A stretch of 27,889 bases of DNA from Azolla pinnata (taxonomy: Eukaryota; Streptophyta; Polypodiopsida; Salviniales; Salviniaceae): contig JBBBWG010005513.1 of assembly GCA_037176905.1 (NCBI GenBank), positions 1 through 27,889 on the forward strand, written 5' to 3'. This document shows, piece after piece, positions 18,872 through 26,888 of the stretch (within the stretch, counting starts at the first letter, position 1; the number at the start of each line of letters is the position of its first letter). Made by a program: the position numbers and the translations under genes. The notes under the pieces are model-generated. The model saw nothing but the letters and a program-made list of their open reading frames with translations, had not been told where the DNA came from and searched no databases.

Positions 18872-19349
18872 AGTATTAGCCCTTCCGAGGAAAGACTAAG
18901 ACTTATCGTGGGTAAAGATGAATGAGTATTCTGTTGCTCGACTACGATCCACCGTTCAGTAGCTTACGACTATCCGATTATTCGGAGAACCTCCGATTCT
19001 ACGTAAGCTCCGTACTTTCGTTTATTACGATTACTCCGATTAATCGTAGCTTCCGATTATTTGTAAACTCCGACTCCGTCAGATAGACAGATAAGATGAA
19101 CACGAGATGATAAGATGACGCAAAGCTCTTCTACTATTCACAATATCCAGACTTTTTACAATGCAGACCCCATGGTCTTATATACAAGTGTGGTGACCTT
19201 TCGGATCACCCAATCCCTATGTACATGCGTCGGTTCGGATCTGAGACGCAACTCTCCGTTTTTCCGCATATCCGTACTTCCGACGGTCTTATTTTCCGTA
19301 ATATTACGAATTTACGACTTCGTCGTAATTCCGTAATACTCGGCCAACA
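18872..19349 (-). repeat. 5' LTR of element F
   Basis: It starts TGTTGGCCGAG at 19349 on the minus strand, where it interrupts chromodomain-tail coding of element H. A TATATAAG box lies at 19177-19184. The region has many TCCGATTA/TTACG words. There is no second LTR in the window. Confidence 0.6.
19177..19184 (-). promoter_or_regulatory. TATA box of element F LTR
   Basis: TATATAAG on the minus strand, about 300 bp upstream of the estimated LTR 3' end. A short inverted repeat GGTGA/TCACC lies just upstream (19191-19209). Confidence 0.5.
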
Positions 19350-19460
19350 GCTCCGACACTCTTCGAGGAATTCCATCGAACTTATCCTACTAAGCCAGGT
19401 CCTTCCTTTCGTGTTGCGACTCGTGGGACTCGTCGTCAAAGGAGGGAGATGGTATCATGA
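19350..19460 (+). pseudogene. Pol C-terminal end of chromodomain gypsy element H
   Basis: From 19350 the plus strand reads APTLFEEFHRTYPTKPGPS, then FRVATRGTRRQRREMVS and a TGA at 19458-19460. It matches the end of element A Pol (APQLLEEFHRAYPNKPGP). The upstream part is cut off by the LTR of F. The frame here is open without stops, so this copy is less decayed than A or G. Confidence 0.85.
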
Positions 19461-19895
19461 GTACCCGTACAAAAGGCTTATGTGTATTTGAATCTATGAC
19501 CTATAACTACATAGGCTCAAATCTTATCCATCACAATATCTTACTTTAATCAATAAATATTATATATTAATATTTGATAATATGTTAAAGCATTACCCTA
19601 TTAACGTTAAAAACGACTTGCGAGGTCTGTTGACATTGCAAGTCGTCTGAGCCACTACGTGGCAGGTAGCATTAATACATGCAAGCCACGTGCCGAGCAT
19701 GCATGAGGCTTGAAACAGTATAAATACCGAGCTGGTCTCAGTATTGAACCATTCCGGTTCAACACCAGTCTTCGGTGCCTTGTACTCCAAGTCTCCTTGT
19801 AATATATATCTGATCTTCTTGTTCTTTTTCGGTTGTCTTCTTGTCGTGTTCGTGTCTTTCGAGTCCATCATTGTCGACAAGCTTCAGCCATGACA
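19453..19895 (+). repeat. 3' LTR of element H
   Basis: A purine tract CAAAGGAGGGAGATGG (19437-19452) ends the Pol frame, as expected for a polypurine tract before a 3' LTR. The following block is non-coding, contains a TATAAATA box, and ends with CATGACA at about 19895, after which CACTA intron sequence starts. The exact TG start is not clear: 19453 or 19458. Confidence 0.6.
19655..19727 (+). promoter_or_regulatory. Element H LTR promoter: G-box, RY box, TATA box
   Basis: A palindromic GCCACGTGCC (G-box core CACGTG, about 19684-19693) is followed by GCATGCATGA (RY box, about 19697-19707) and CAGTATAAATACC (TATA box, about 19716-19728). A second ACGT site lies at about 19655. G-box and RY boxes are paired in plant ABA and seed-type promoters; function here is inferred. 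A 9-bp inverted repeat ACGACTTGC/GCAAGTCGT lies upstream (19613-19646). Confidence 0.5.
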
Positions 19896-19979
19896 TAACC
19901 CTAATACCAAACTTATCATTAATACTAAAAATGTTCTCATGTCTGAAACATATCGTTTTCTTAATGTTGCAGTGCACTT
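19896..19979 (+). other. Intron remnant before DUF4216 copy 2
   Basis: AT-rich sequence ending TTCTTAATGTTGCAG, a good plant splice acceptor, right before coding that matches copy 1. Its left part is replaced by the LTR of element H. CATAACCCTAAT at its start is weakly telomere-like. Confidence 0.5.
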
Positions 19980-20839
19980 ATTATAATGCATTACCGCACA
20001 GAAGCTATTGATCGGAACTGGTATACAACGGATTTTGGAGTGATCGGCAGGTATGAGGGGGAGGATGGACAGGAGCAAATTTATTGTGGGATTATCCAAA
20101 TCATCATTAAACTTGACTTTCGAACATTCGACGTGTTTGTTTTCGATGTCAGATGGTTTAAAGATGTTTTAGATAAGGTCCCACAAGGTTCGATTACAGT
20201 AGACGGCAACGGCTTTACGATGATTGACTCCACGTTGATCTGCGGTGCCAAGGAAGGGACCTTAATCTTGCCATCTCATTGTGAATAGGTAGCTGCTAGG
20301 TCTTAAACAATGCAAAGATTATATTCTAATTATGCTACGCACCCTAAACCCTAACCCAAACTTGTATTGATTGTTCCGTAATGTAGGACCTTTTCCAACC
20401 GGTTCTACATAATGAGAAGTGGTGGTACGTGATCCCGATGGCACCACGTACTAAACCACTATTTCATTCCTTGTTGCCAGAATTGGGGCAGGTCGATGTA
20501 CATTTGCCGACGAACACAGACACGTCGGATAAAAGGGACGGCAATACAACACACCCATCCACAACAGAAGGTACAGGAGCAGGTCTATCATGGTTTGTTG
20601 CGCAATTGCTCCACAGTGATCAAGCTGAAAGCAAAACTGGGAGTCTATTTGATGTTGTTGGCCATGATGAAGCTGATCCAAATCTAGCTGCGGATGGTGA
20701 ACCAATCAACACTGATGGCTCTGTCGACTTATGTATCGACTTAGGTTCCGGGGACATGATTGATATCGATTAAGACACTAATATATTCCTCACTATCGAT
20801 ATTGATCTGTTCCTTGTAATTGATTCTTATGTTAACTAA
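19980..20839 (+). pseudogene. CACTA DUF4216-like C-terminus, copy 2 (two exons)
   Basis: Exon 1 (to 20288) reads HYRTEAIDRNWYTTDFGVI, YCGIIQIIIKLDF, VFVFDVRWFKDV and VDGNGFTMIDSTLICG, the pattern of DUF4216 in plant CACTA transposase proteins (YYGxLxDIIEL, VxLFKCxWFD, DxxGFTxV). Exon 2 starts at 20387 with DLFQPVLHNEKWWYVIPMAP. The exon 1 end reads GAA-TAG before a GT donor at 20289, where the family has Gln (EQVF), so this is CAG to TAG decay or mis-splicing. The tail is acidic (INTDGSVDLCIDLGSGDMID). A TAA at 20771-20773 replaces a Lys codon seen in copy 3; the older end is probably TAA at 20837-20839. Confidence 0.78.
20289..20386 (+). other. Intron in DUF4216 copy 2 with telomere-like motif
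   Basis: It starts GTAGCTGC and ends CCGTAATGTAG. It is AT-rich and contains CCCTAAACCCTAACCC (20342-20357), about two units of the plant telomere repeat. Copy 3 keeps the same GTAG donor and GTAATGCA acceptor region, without the telomere-like stretch. Confidence 0.65.
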
Positions 20840-20934
20840 AACTCATGATATATATTCTTTATTGCAATCGTAGATTTTAACGTTAAATGGCCTATCTTTC
20901 AATTCATGTTTTGATGAAATTTTCAATATTCCTA

Positions 20935-21085
20935 TACAAAGTTGTAGCGAATTGCGGCAAAGTTCCGGCAACGTTGTGGCAAAGTTGTGGCAAAGATGCG
21001 GAAATTGACAATTGGAATCTGATTTTACCACGTATTTGCTAGAAGATAGCTGCGTACTTGCTGCAACATAGCTGCAAGATATAAA
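20935..21085. repeat. GCGGCAAAG repeat cluster, module 2, part I
   Basis: Direct units (GAATTGCGGCAAAGTTCCGG, GTTGTGGCAAAG) are followed within 80 bp by inverse units (GCTAGAAGATAGCTGCG, TTGCTGCAACATAGC), a convergent arrangement able to form imperfect hairpins. Confidence 0.6.
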
Positions 21086-21089
21086 CAAT

Positions 21090-21480
21090 CAGGCTCCATT
21101 CATTTGTATATGCACAGAATCATGCAAATTCATTTAATTATACATACTCTAATGCATCTTTATGTGTGCCTGCAAATATATTTGCCTATTCATCCACATA
21201 TGGACATGATTAATGTATATTCTCTTGTAAACTGTCATATACTAGCATTCAACGTTATCTGCATAGATACATGTAGATCCACTTGTAGATCAACCCTAAA
21301 CGCATATTCGTCTCTGTATGTACAGGTCTGATACATAATTGCATGTTAGTATATATACACATACATATTCGTAAACTTTTATATATTTCATGTGTATTAA
21401 CACGTAGATGTGGTTGTTTATGAACATGTGGATATATAGATCTATATTTCTATATGCTCCGCTAATTCCATGGATACACT
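21090..21480. repeat. ATGCAT minisatellite, module 2
   Basis: AT-rich, TATATGCA/ATTCA-type repeats aligned with 14863-15230 and 23105-23490 but more diverged. Open frames here (21104-21331, 21296-21484) are by-products. Confidence 0.65.
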
Positions 21481-21589
21481 TCATTTTAGATAATAATAAT
21501 TACATATAATATAATAAGTAAGTGTATCTTAGAACAATTGGCTATACCCCTTATTTGCCTGAAATGAGCTGAAATGAGAGATAATCACG

Positions 21590-22135
21590 CTAGTCACGGT
21601 AATTAAGCGGATAAGTCGCGGCAAATATGCAGTTGTCACGTGGTAAAGTTGCGGCAAATGAGCAGCAAACTTGCAACAAATCTTGCTACAAACTCGCGGC
21701 AATACTTGCTGCAAATCGCGGCAAAACTTCCTGCAATAGTCGCGGCAGATCTGAAGATTCCCCAAGTTCACGGTAAATGTCCTGGCAAAATTTGCAGCAA
21801 AGGTTCCGGATATACTTGCGGTCAATATTGCAGCTAACGTCGTGGCAAAGCCCGCGGAAATATTCCCGCTAAAGTTGCATAAAATTGCAAAAATTTCAAG
21901 TGGGAATATTTTTGGCAATGCATGCGTAAATGAAACAGGCAAAATTCCATATTTTTTCTTGCGGCAAAAAATCTGTCTGATCGCACGGCAACAGAGGCAT
22001 CAATACTCGCGGGAATGGTGCGTCTAAGATCCCAACAAACTTGACGTTGGTAGTCGCTGCAAATGCGCATATATGCTCGCGGTAAGACTCGCGGCAAACT
22101 TACTGCATAGATTAAATTTTTTTGTCATGACCTTG
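21590..22135. repeat. TTGCGGCAAA repeat cluster, module 2, part II
   Basis: This is the clearest of these clusters: GTCGCGGCAAATATGCAG, TTGCGGCAAATGAGCAG, CTCGCGGCAATACTTGCTG and similar units recur every 15-25 bp for about 540 bp. It retains more CG dinucleotides than module 1. I see no protein coding; the minus-strand open frames (21529-21942, 21834-22097) are repeat artefacts rich in Cys, Arg and Phe. Confidence 0.7.
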
Positions 22136-22168
22136 CCACATTGCGGCAAACAACCAATTACCTTGTAC

Positions 22169-22757
22169 TGATTGAGTCCGCATAGATTTGTAATGCCAAG
22201 GAAGGGACCTTCATCCTATACCATCTGATTGTAAATAGGTAGTTTGTTCTTGAATAGTACAATGATATTTTAAGTATACTATATTTTTAAAATAATTTCT
22301 AACTTATATTGTTACGTAATGCAACCCATTTTCCAACCTGTACTGTATAATGAGAAGTGGCGGTATGTGATACCAATGGTGCCACATGCAAAACTACTCT
22401 TCCACTCCTTATTTCCAGAAATGGGGCTGGTAGATCATGGTGTTCATGTAGATGTCTTGGCTGACATAGTTATGTCCTAGAACACTACCATCCATTGCAA
22501 ATACAACGCTAGAACTGTTAGATGTTACGTGACTTGATGACGCCAACAACGTTGAATCTGCGATATTTGATGATACTTACAGTGACCAAGCTGATCAAGA
22601 TCTAGAGGAAAAATCAATAAACACCGGTGCGTCCATAGATTTATGCATCGAATTAGGGTCTGGGCACATGATTGATATCGATAAAGATGTTAATCTCTAC
22701 ATTGATATTGATCCATTCCTTGTAATTGATTCTTATGTTGACCAGAACTCATTATAA
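22169..22757 (+). pseudogene. CACTA DUF4216-like C-terminus, copy 3 (5' truncated)
   Basis: It begins inside the domain at GATTGAGTCCGC, matching 20222 of copy 2, and runs AKEGTFI, then an intron (GTAGTTTG to about 22320) and exon 2 with FQPVLYNEKWRYVIPM (about 22330-22380). The acidic tail reads DIDKDVNLYIDIDPFLVIDS and passes without a stop where copy 2 has TAA. The middle part has stops (MS-stop near 22478). The absence of the first half of the domain is explained by tandem duplication, not by decay. Confidence 0.72.
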
Positions 22758-22814
22758 CAATATTCTAATACTAAATATTGATGTCCACTCTATGTTTGTA
22801 TACATATAATGAAA

Positions 22815-23095
22815 TTTGCAACACAATCACGTCTATGATGCGGAAAAGTGGCAACAAAGTCGTGTCTAAATTGCAGCAAATTAGCAGTAACAAGTGCGTC
22901 TATGATGCGACAAAGTGGCAGCAAAGTCGTGTCTAAATTGCAACAAATTAGCACGAACAATCACATCTACTAAACGTCAAAACTCGTGGCAAAATACACG
23001 TCGACATCTATGTCTAGGTCGCGTCAACCACGTCCTAAAATCTGCAGTAAAACTCACGGGAAATATGAAGCAAAATGGGATGTTTATTGCAGCAT
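22815..23095. repeat. GCAGCAAA-type repeat cluster, module 3, part I, with a 67-bp tandem repeat
   Basis: It aligns with 14590-14862. Inside, CGTCTATGATGCG at 22830 recurs at 22897 at 67-bp spacing, each followed by AAGTGGCA and AGTCGTGTCTAAATTGCA, a local two-copy tandem duplication. Confidence 0.7.
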
Positions 23096-23104
23096 AGCTA
23101 CAAG

Positions 23105-23495
23105 TTAGAAAATATTAGTGTATATTTACCTGTATATGCATAAATACATGCATATTCATCCAAATAGACATTCTTTCATTCATATTTATGTGTATATGCA
23201 TATTTAACTATATATATGCATGTTTGATATATATTCACTGGTAAATGGTCATATAAATCCATATTCACCTGTATATACATAGATACATGTAGATTCACCT
23301 ATATATCCATGCATAAATGCATATTCACGTATATATGTACATGTCTGATGCATAATTGCATGTATATCCATAGACACATACATATACTCATAATATTTAT
23401 ATATTCATGTATCTTACATGTAGATGTAGTTTTTTATGAATCTGTAGATGTATAGACGTATATTGATTTATATATGGATAAATACATGGATATAC
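23105..23495. repeat. ATGCAT minisatellite, module 3
   Basis: AT-rich repeats aligned with 14863-15230 almost unit by unit, including CACCTATATATCCATGCATA and TGAATCTGTAGATG-type words. Confidence 0.7.
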
Positions 23496-23742
23496 TGCAT
23501 TTATGATCATAATGAACACATATTAACCACATCTATAACATAATTGTATTTTAGACCAATTGATTATACCACTACATTTTGTCAAATGAGCTCAAATATA
23601 ACAATTCAATATGGTTTCAATAAACAAAGCGTCTAGAGACGCAACAAAAATGCAGGGAAAACTTTTGGAGCAATCTCGCGGTAAAAAATGTGTCAGTCAT
23701 TGTCTTCCAAGTCATTGCCAAGTCTCAAAAATGAGGTTTAAC
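23496..23742. other. Spacer and truncated part II of module 3, joined to TNP2 coding
   Basis: 23500-23620 matches the module 1 spacer. 23620-23695 matches 15350-15420 (ACAAAGCGTCTAGAGACGCA), then stops abruptly after AAAATGTGTC. From 23696 on the sequence is different and leads into TNP2-like coding. Confidence 0.65.
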
Positions 23743-24760
23743 TTGGAATGGACTACAACTCAATCCATGCTTGCGAAAGTGATCATATCCTTTTTCGAGG
23801 TGAGGATAAGAAGTCTAGAATTTGTCCTATTTGTAAGAGCATCACATTATAATAACCATAATGGATAGAACATGGATACACCACATGTTTGGCACTCCTA
23901 AACTAGGTAGATTAATACATTCTCATTCTACTAATGCTAGTAAAGACGAGTTCATGAGAATTCTAGCAAATATTCTTGCACTTAAACATACAGGCCAAAT
24001 GTGGGTAGAGTTTAACATTGAACTTGGAAACCGTAAACTAGGAGTAGGTCTAGATGGGGTAAAACCATCTTCAGTGCAATCATCAAAATGGTCTCATTGG
24101 CCAATCTTCATAATAAATTATAATTTACCACCATATTTAGGAATAAAAAAGGAGCACTTGATATTGTCTTTATTAATCCCAAGTAAAAATAAAGGTAAGA
24201 ATATTAATATATATTTGTGGAGAGGTGTCAATGTGGTTGATACCTCAAAACCAAAAGACCAACAACTTGCCACCATACACCGAATTCTAGCATGGACTAT
24301 TCATGAATTTCCTACATATGGGTTTCGTTCAGGTCTAGGTACAAAAACGTATAAAGCATGCGCTCCATATGGTGATTGGTTAAAGATATACGTTTTGTAA
24401 GCCTCTAAACAAAAATGATTATCTTAGACATAGAAGATTTTTTCCTGATAATCATCCTTTATGGGTTCTCCCATTCTCATCATCACAAGTATGGTATAGA
24501 AAATGGACTATTGGACCCCAAATTGATATAGATGCTGATATACTTAGTGATGATTATGATAAAAAACATAATCGTGCATCTAACAAAAGAGAGATAGAAC
24601 CCAATATGTCTCTATAATTTACGTTAGAGTATTAGAAACATCTAAAAAATTGTCATCTATTAGATCTTATGCATATATTTCAAAATCTAAGACAATCCCT
24701 TTGGAAACATCGTGTAGATCTAAAGGACACTCATACATCAGCTGCATCCTTAGTAGAGTA
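23743..24760 (+). pseudogene. TNP2-like CACTA transposase fragment
   Basis: Read in several frames: YNSIHACESDHILFRGED and ICPICKS (23775-23850), then an open frame 23861-24400 with PSSVQSSKWSHWPIFIINYN, LPPYLGIKKEHLILSLLIP and ILAWTIHEFPTYGFRSGLGT, then LRHRRFFPDNHPLW and LLDLMHIFQNLRQSL. These are the landmarks of the plant tnp2 transposase family (CxxDCxLFRxEY, CPxC, WPVxLxxYNLPP, LLIPGPxxPGxDI, DFPAYG, GHRRFLPxNH, DVMHxEKN). The DFPAYG acid is Glu here. Frameshifts at about 23855 and 24395 and a stop at about 24615 break it. It lies downstream of the C-terminal module, the wrong order for one gene. Confidence 0.88.
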
Positions 24761-24774
24761 AACTGGAAGTCACA

Positions 24775-24965
24775 CCTTTGGCCTTGAGAGAATAATACTC
24801 AGGAAACATCGAGCATCCTAAGGCACCTTGAATTTTGACACCCGAAAAAATTCTAATCCTTAATAATTGTAAGGAATCAATGAGCATTAAGTTTCCCCTA
24901 GATTTGAACCCAGGATCTCGTACTACATAATAGGGAAGCCTAACCATTGAATTAGCTTATCATGA
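24775..24965 (-). repeat. tRNA-derived SINE candidate
   Basis: The minus strand has an A-box-like AAGCTAATTCAATGG (24944-24958) and, 33 bases on, a B box GGTTCAAATC (24902-24911), the spacing of an RNA polymerase III tRNA-type promoter. The downstream body (24775-24890) is unrelated to the neighbouring elements. No poly(A) tail or target-site duplication was identified. Confidence 0.45.
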
Positions 24966-25020
24966 CGTGAAATGTTAAAAGTTACTTTTTACTGATATAG
25001 TGATTATTGTATTTAGTTAC
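24966..25020. other. Short unassigned AT-rich spacer
   Basis: I see nothing recognisable between the SINE candidate and the start of gypsy G coding. Confidence 0.5.
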
Positions 25021-25379
25021 CAGAGCAAATTCTTGTTTCATGGATAGAGATTTTGCCCAAAAGCATCAAATACCCTTACATAAACTTCCTTGCCCCAGTT
25101 TTTGTAGTTGTGATTGATAGACGTTCCATAGCTTCTGGAAACATATTAGAGGAGTCGGAGCCAATACACGTACTCTTGGGTGATTTAGGATGTGTCATTT
25201 CCTTCAATATAATTCGTAGCCCTGAGCACCCAATAGTCCTTGGCTTGCCATGGTTCGAGCTCCATAACCTTAGAATTGATTCGAAACGACAAGAAATTCT
25301 TAGCTTGCATGGTTCGAGCTCCACAACCCTAGAATTGATTCGAAACGACAAGAAATTTGGTGCCCTTCAAAAGAAAAGG
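25021..25379 (+). pseudogene. Aspartic protease of gypsy G
   Basis: The plus strand starts TRANSCFMDRDFAQKHQIPL directly at the break, then EESEPIHVLLGDLGCVISFN and SPEHPIVLGLPWFELHN. The catalytic Asp of the D-S-G-A box is lost at the breakpoint; the remaining R-A matches the DSRA of element A. A 59-bp tandem duplication at 25241-25359 shifts the frame just after the protease. Confidence 0.82.
25241..25359. repeat. 59-bp tandem duplication in gypsy G
   Basis: GGTTCGAGCT at 25252 recurs at 25311. The two copies (CTTGCCATGGTTCGAGC and CTTGCATGGTTCGAGC starts) are nearly identical through CGAAACGACAAGAAATT, so the duplication is recent relative to the element. Confidence 0.85.
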
Positions 25380-25447
25380 TAGTAGTCTAGACTTGAACCC
25401 AGGATCCTCCCCAAGAAAGGCATAGTGTTACCAACTCACCCTCTACC
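25380..25447 (-). repeat. tRNA-like short insertion or SINE head
   Basis: The minus strand is about 70 nt with a B box GGTTCAAGTC (25390-25399), an A-box-like GGGTGAGTTGGTAAC (25429-25443), and end segments GGTAG and CTACC that can pair as an acceptor-like stem. The T-stem has mismatches, so it is not an intact tRNA gene. It lies between protease and RT of gypsy G, where element A has none. Confidence 0.45.
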
Positions 25448-25540
25448 AAACAAGGTGCTCCTCTTCAAATTTCAACCATTACTCTCAACAACTACGATAA
25501 GTAGAAGCAAAAGAAGAGTTTTTCTTATTTTCTGTATCAG

Positions 25541-26400
25541 TTGCACCTTCCAGTGACACTCAAGGAAAGAAAGATCTGCATTCTGACAAAATACCAAGAA
25601 TATGCTGATGTCTTCGACAAAGCCAAACCTGGTGTACTTCCGAAACATCGGCCATACGATTGTCCAATTGATTTACAACTAGGAAAAGAGCCACCATGGG
25701 GACCGATCTACAATCTGTCACCAATGGAGCTTGAGGTTTTTCGCGCATACATTGACGAGAATCTTTCAAGTGGGTTCATTCGACATTCAAAGTCTCCACC
25801 TAGTTCTCCTATCTTTTTGGTGAAGAAAAAGGACGTCTCCCTTCGTTTGGTCGTGGATTATCGAGGATTAAAAAGTCACAATAAAAAATAGGTATGCTCT
25901 ACCTTTAATTCCTAGTCTTTTAGAGTGCATTGGTGGTGCAAAGCATTTTACTAAAATTGATCTATGGGGTAGATATAATCTTGTTTGTATTTAACCGGGG
26001 AATGAGTGGAAGACTGCATTTCGCACTAGGTATAGGCATTTCGAGTATACGGTAATGCCTTTCGGGCTTACAAATTCTCCTTCTGTCTTTCAACATATGG
26101 CAAACGACATTTTCCGAGATTTTCTAGATATATTCCTCATCATCTATCTAGATGATCTGCTTATCTACTCTAGAACACAGGCGGAGCATGATATACATGT
26201 GTGGAAAGAATATGGTCTTTATGCCAAACTGGAGAAGTGCAGTTCTTGGGTTACACTATTTCATTCAAATCTATCTTCATGGATCAAAGGAAAGTTCAAA
26301 CCATAGTTGGAATGCAAACTCTAAGTTTCGTCTGCGATGTCCAGTGTTTTATTGGATTTGCCAACTTCTACCACAACTTCTACCACTCACTCAGCTAACC
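25541..26400 (+). pseudogene. Reverse transcriptase of gypsy G (YLDD retained)
   Basis: Blocks: KYQEYADVFDKAKPGVLPKH and LQLGKEPPWG (25590-25700), SGFIRHSKSPPSSPIFLVKK, LRLVVDYRGL, then [16 protein letters not shown] (about 25935-25985), [20 protein letters not shown] and [11 protein letters not shown]. The catalytic YLDD is at 26145-26156. Compared with A, codons for the RQVLQRLQ segment are deleted in frame (after DIHV, about 26200) and a further deletion shifts the frame at about 26240. Other stops are at about 25893 and 25993. Confidence 0.92.
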
Positions 26401-26885
26401 AAAAAAATCAAGCTTTCGTATGGATTCTTGAAGCGGACAAAGCCTTTACTCAAGTAAAAGAAGCATTCACATCAGCTCCTGTCTTAGCTCATGTGGATCC
26501 AGCGAAGGCATTTACCATTAATTGAGGTAGATGCATCTGACTTTGCACTAGGGAGCATCTTATCATAACTAGGGGAAAATGGGGAGTTACATCCAGTCGC
26601 ATTTCACTCAAGAAGATTTAATGTTGCGGTGATCAATTATGAGGTGCATGACAAAGAGCTACTAGCTGTGGCTGACTCTTTTGTGCAATGAAGACATTTC
26701 TTGGAAGGTTCGACTCATCAAATCATCATTTATAGGGACCACAAAAATCTTTCATATTTCCAAACAGCTCAAGTGCTAAATAGGCGACAGCTCGGTGGGC
26801 GCAATTTTTAACTCGCTTTGATTTCAAGATCATTTTCCGCGCATGGAAACAACAAGGGAAAGCAAATTCTCTGTCTCGGTGCTCA
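26400..26885 (+). pseudogene. RNase H of gypsy G
   Basis: In pieces: FVWILEADKAFTQVKEAFTS (26419-26475), APVLAHVDPAKAFTIN, then VDASDFALGSIL after a stop, [20 protein letters not shown] and DKELLAV, and [20 protein letters not shown] at 26700-26758. The Asp of VDASDFALG is present. The end block KIIFRAWKQQGKANSLSR has lost the conserved Asp (KADALSR type). Stops at about 26523, 26567 and 26691. Confidence 0.87.
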
Positions 26886-26888
26886 TAT

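Larger units (their letters stand above)
16806..19349 (-). mobile_element. Element F: LTR plus gag of a gypsy retrotransposon, pol missing
   Basis: On the minus strand the LTR (starting TGTTGGCC at 19349) is followed by a primer-site-like motif (18853-18870) and a long gag frame (18816 to 16806) ending inside a third zinc knuckle, where it joins an ATGCAT minisatellite. Base composition is visibly more GC-rich than the surroundings, and the frame has few stops over 2 kb, so it is younger than D, to which its gag is homologous. Confidence 0.85.

Noticed and set aside
17813..18925. Plus-strand frames of 207 and 136 codons
   Set aside because: They are shadows of the GC-rich minus-strand gag frame of element F, which continues in frame into the recognised gag core and zinc knuckles.
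19500..19895. A host gene promoter (G-box, RY box, TATA box)
   Set aside because: The block directly follows a gypsy Pol stop and polypurine tract and ends before CACTA intron sequence, so it is an LTR; no host coding follows.
21529..22097. Minus-strand open frames of 87-137 codons rich in Cys, Phe and Arg
   Set aside because: They coincide with the GCGGCAAA repeat cluster and repeat its unit; the cluster is shared non-coding sequence of the three modules.
14590..23695. Regularly spaced repeats considered as a CRISPR array
   Set aside because: Units are short, degenerate and variably spaced with no conserved repeat of 23-40 bp, no unique spacers and no cas genes; the genome is eukaryotic.
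25380..25447. Functional tRNA gene
   Set aside because: The B box and acceptor-like ends are present, but the T-stem has several mismatches and no proper anticodon arm could be assigned; better as a tRNA-derived repeat.
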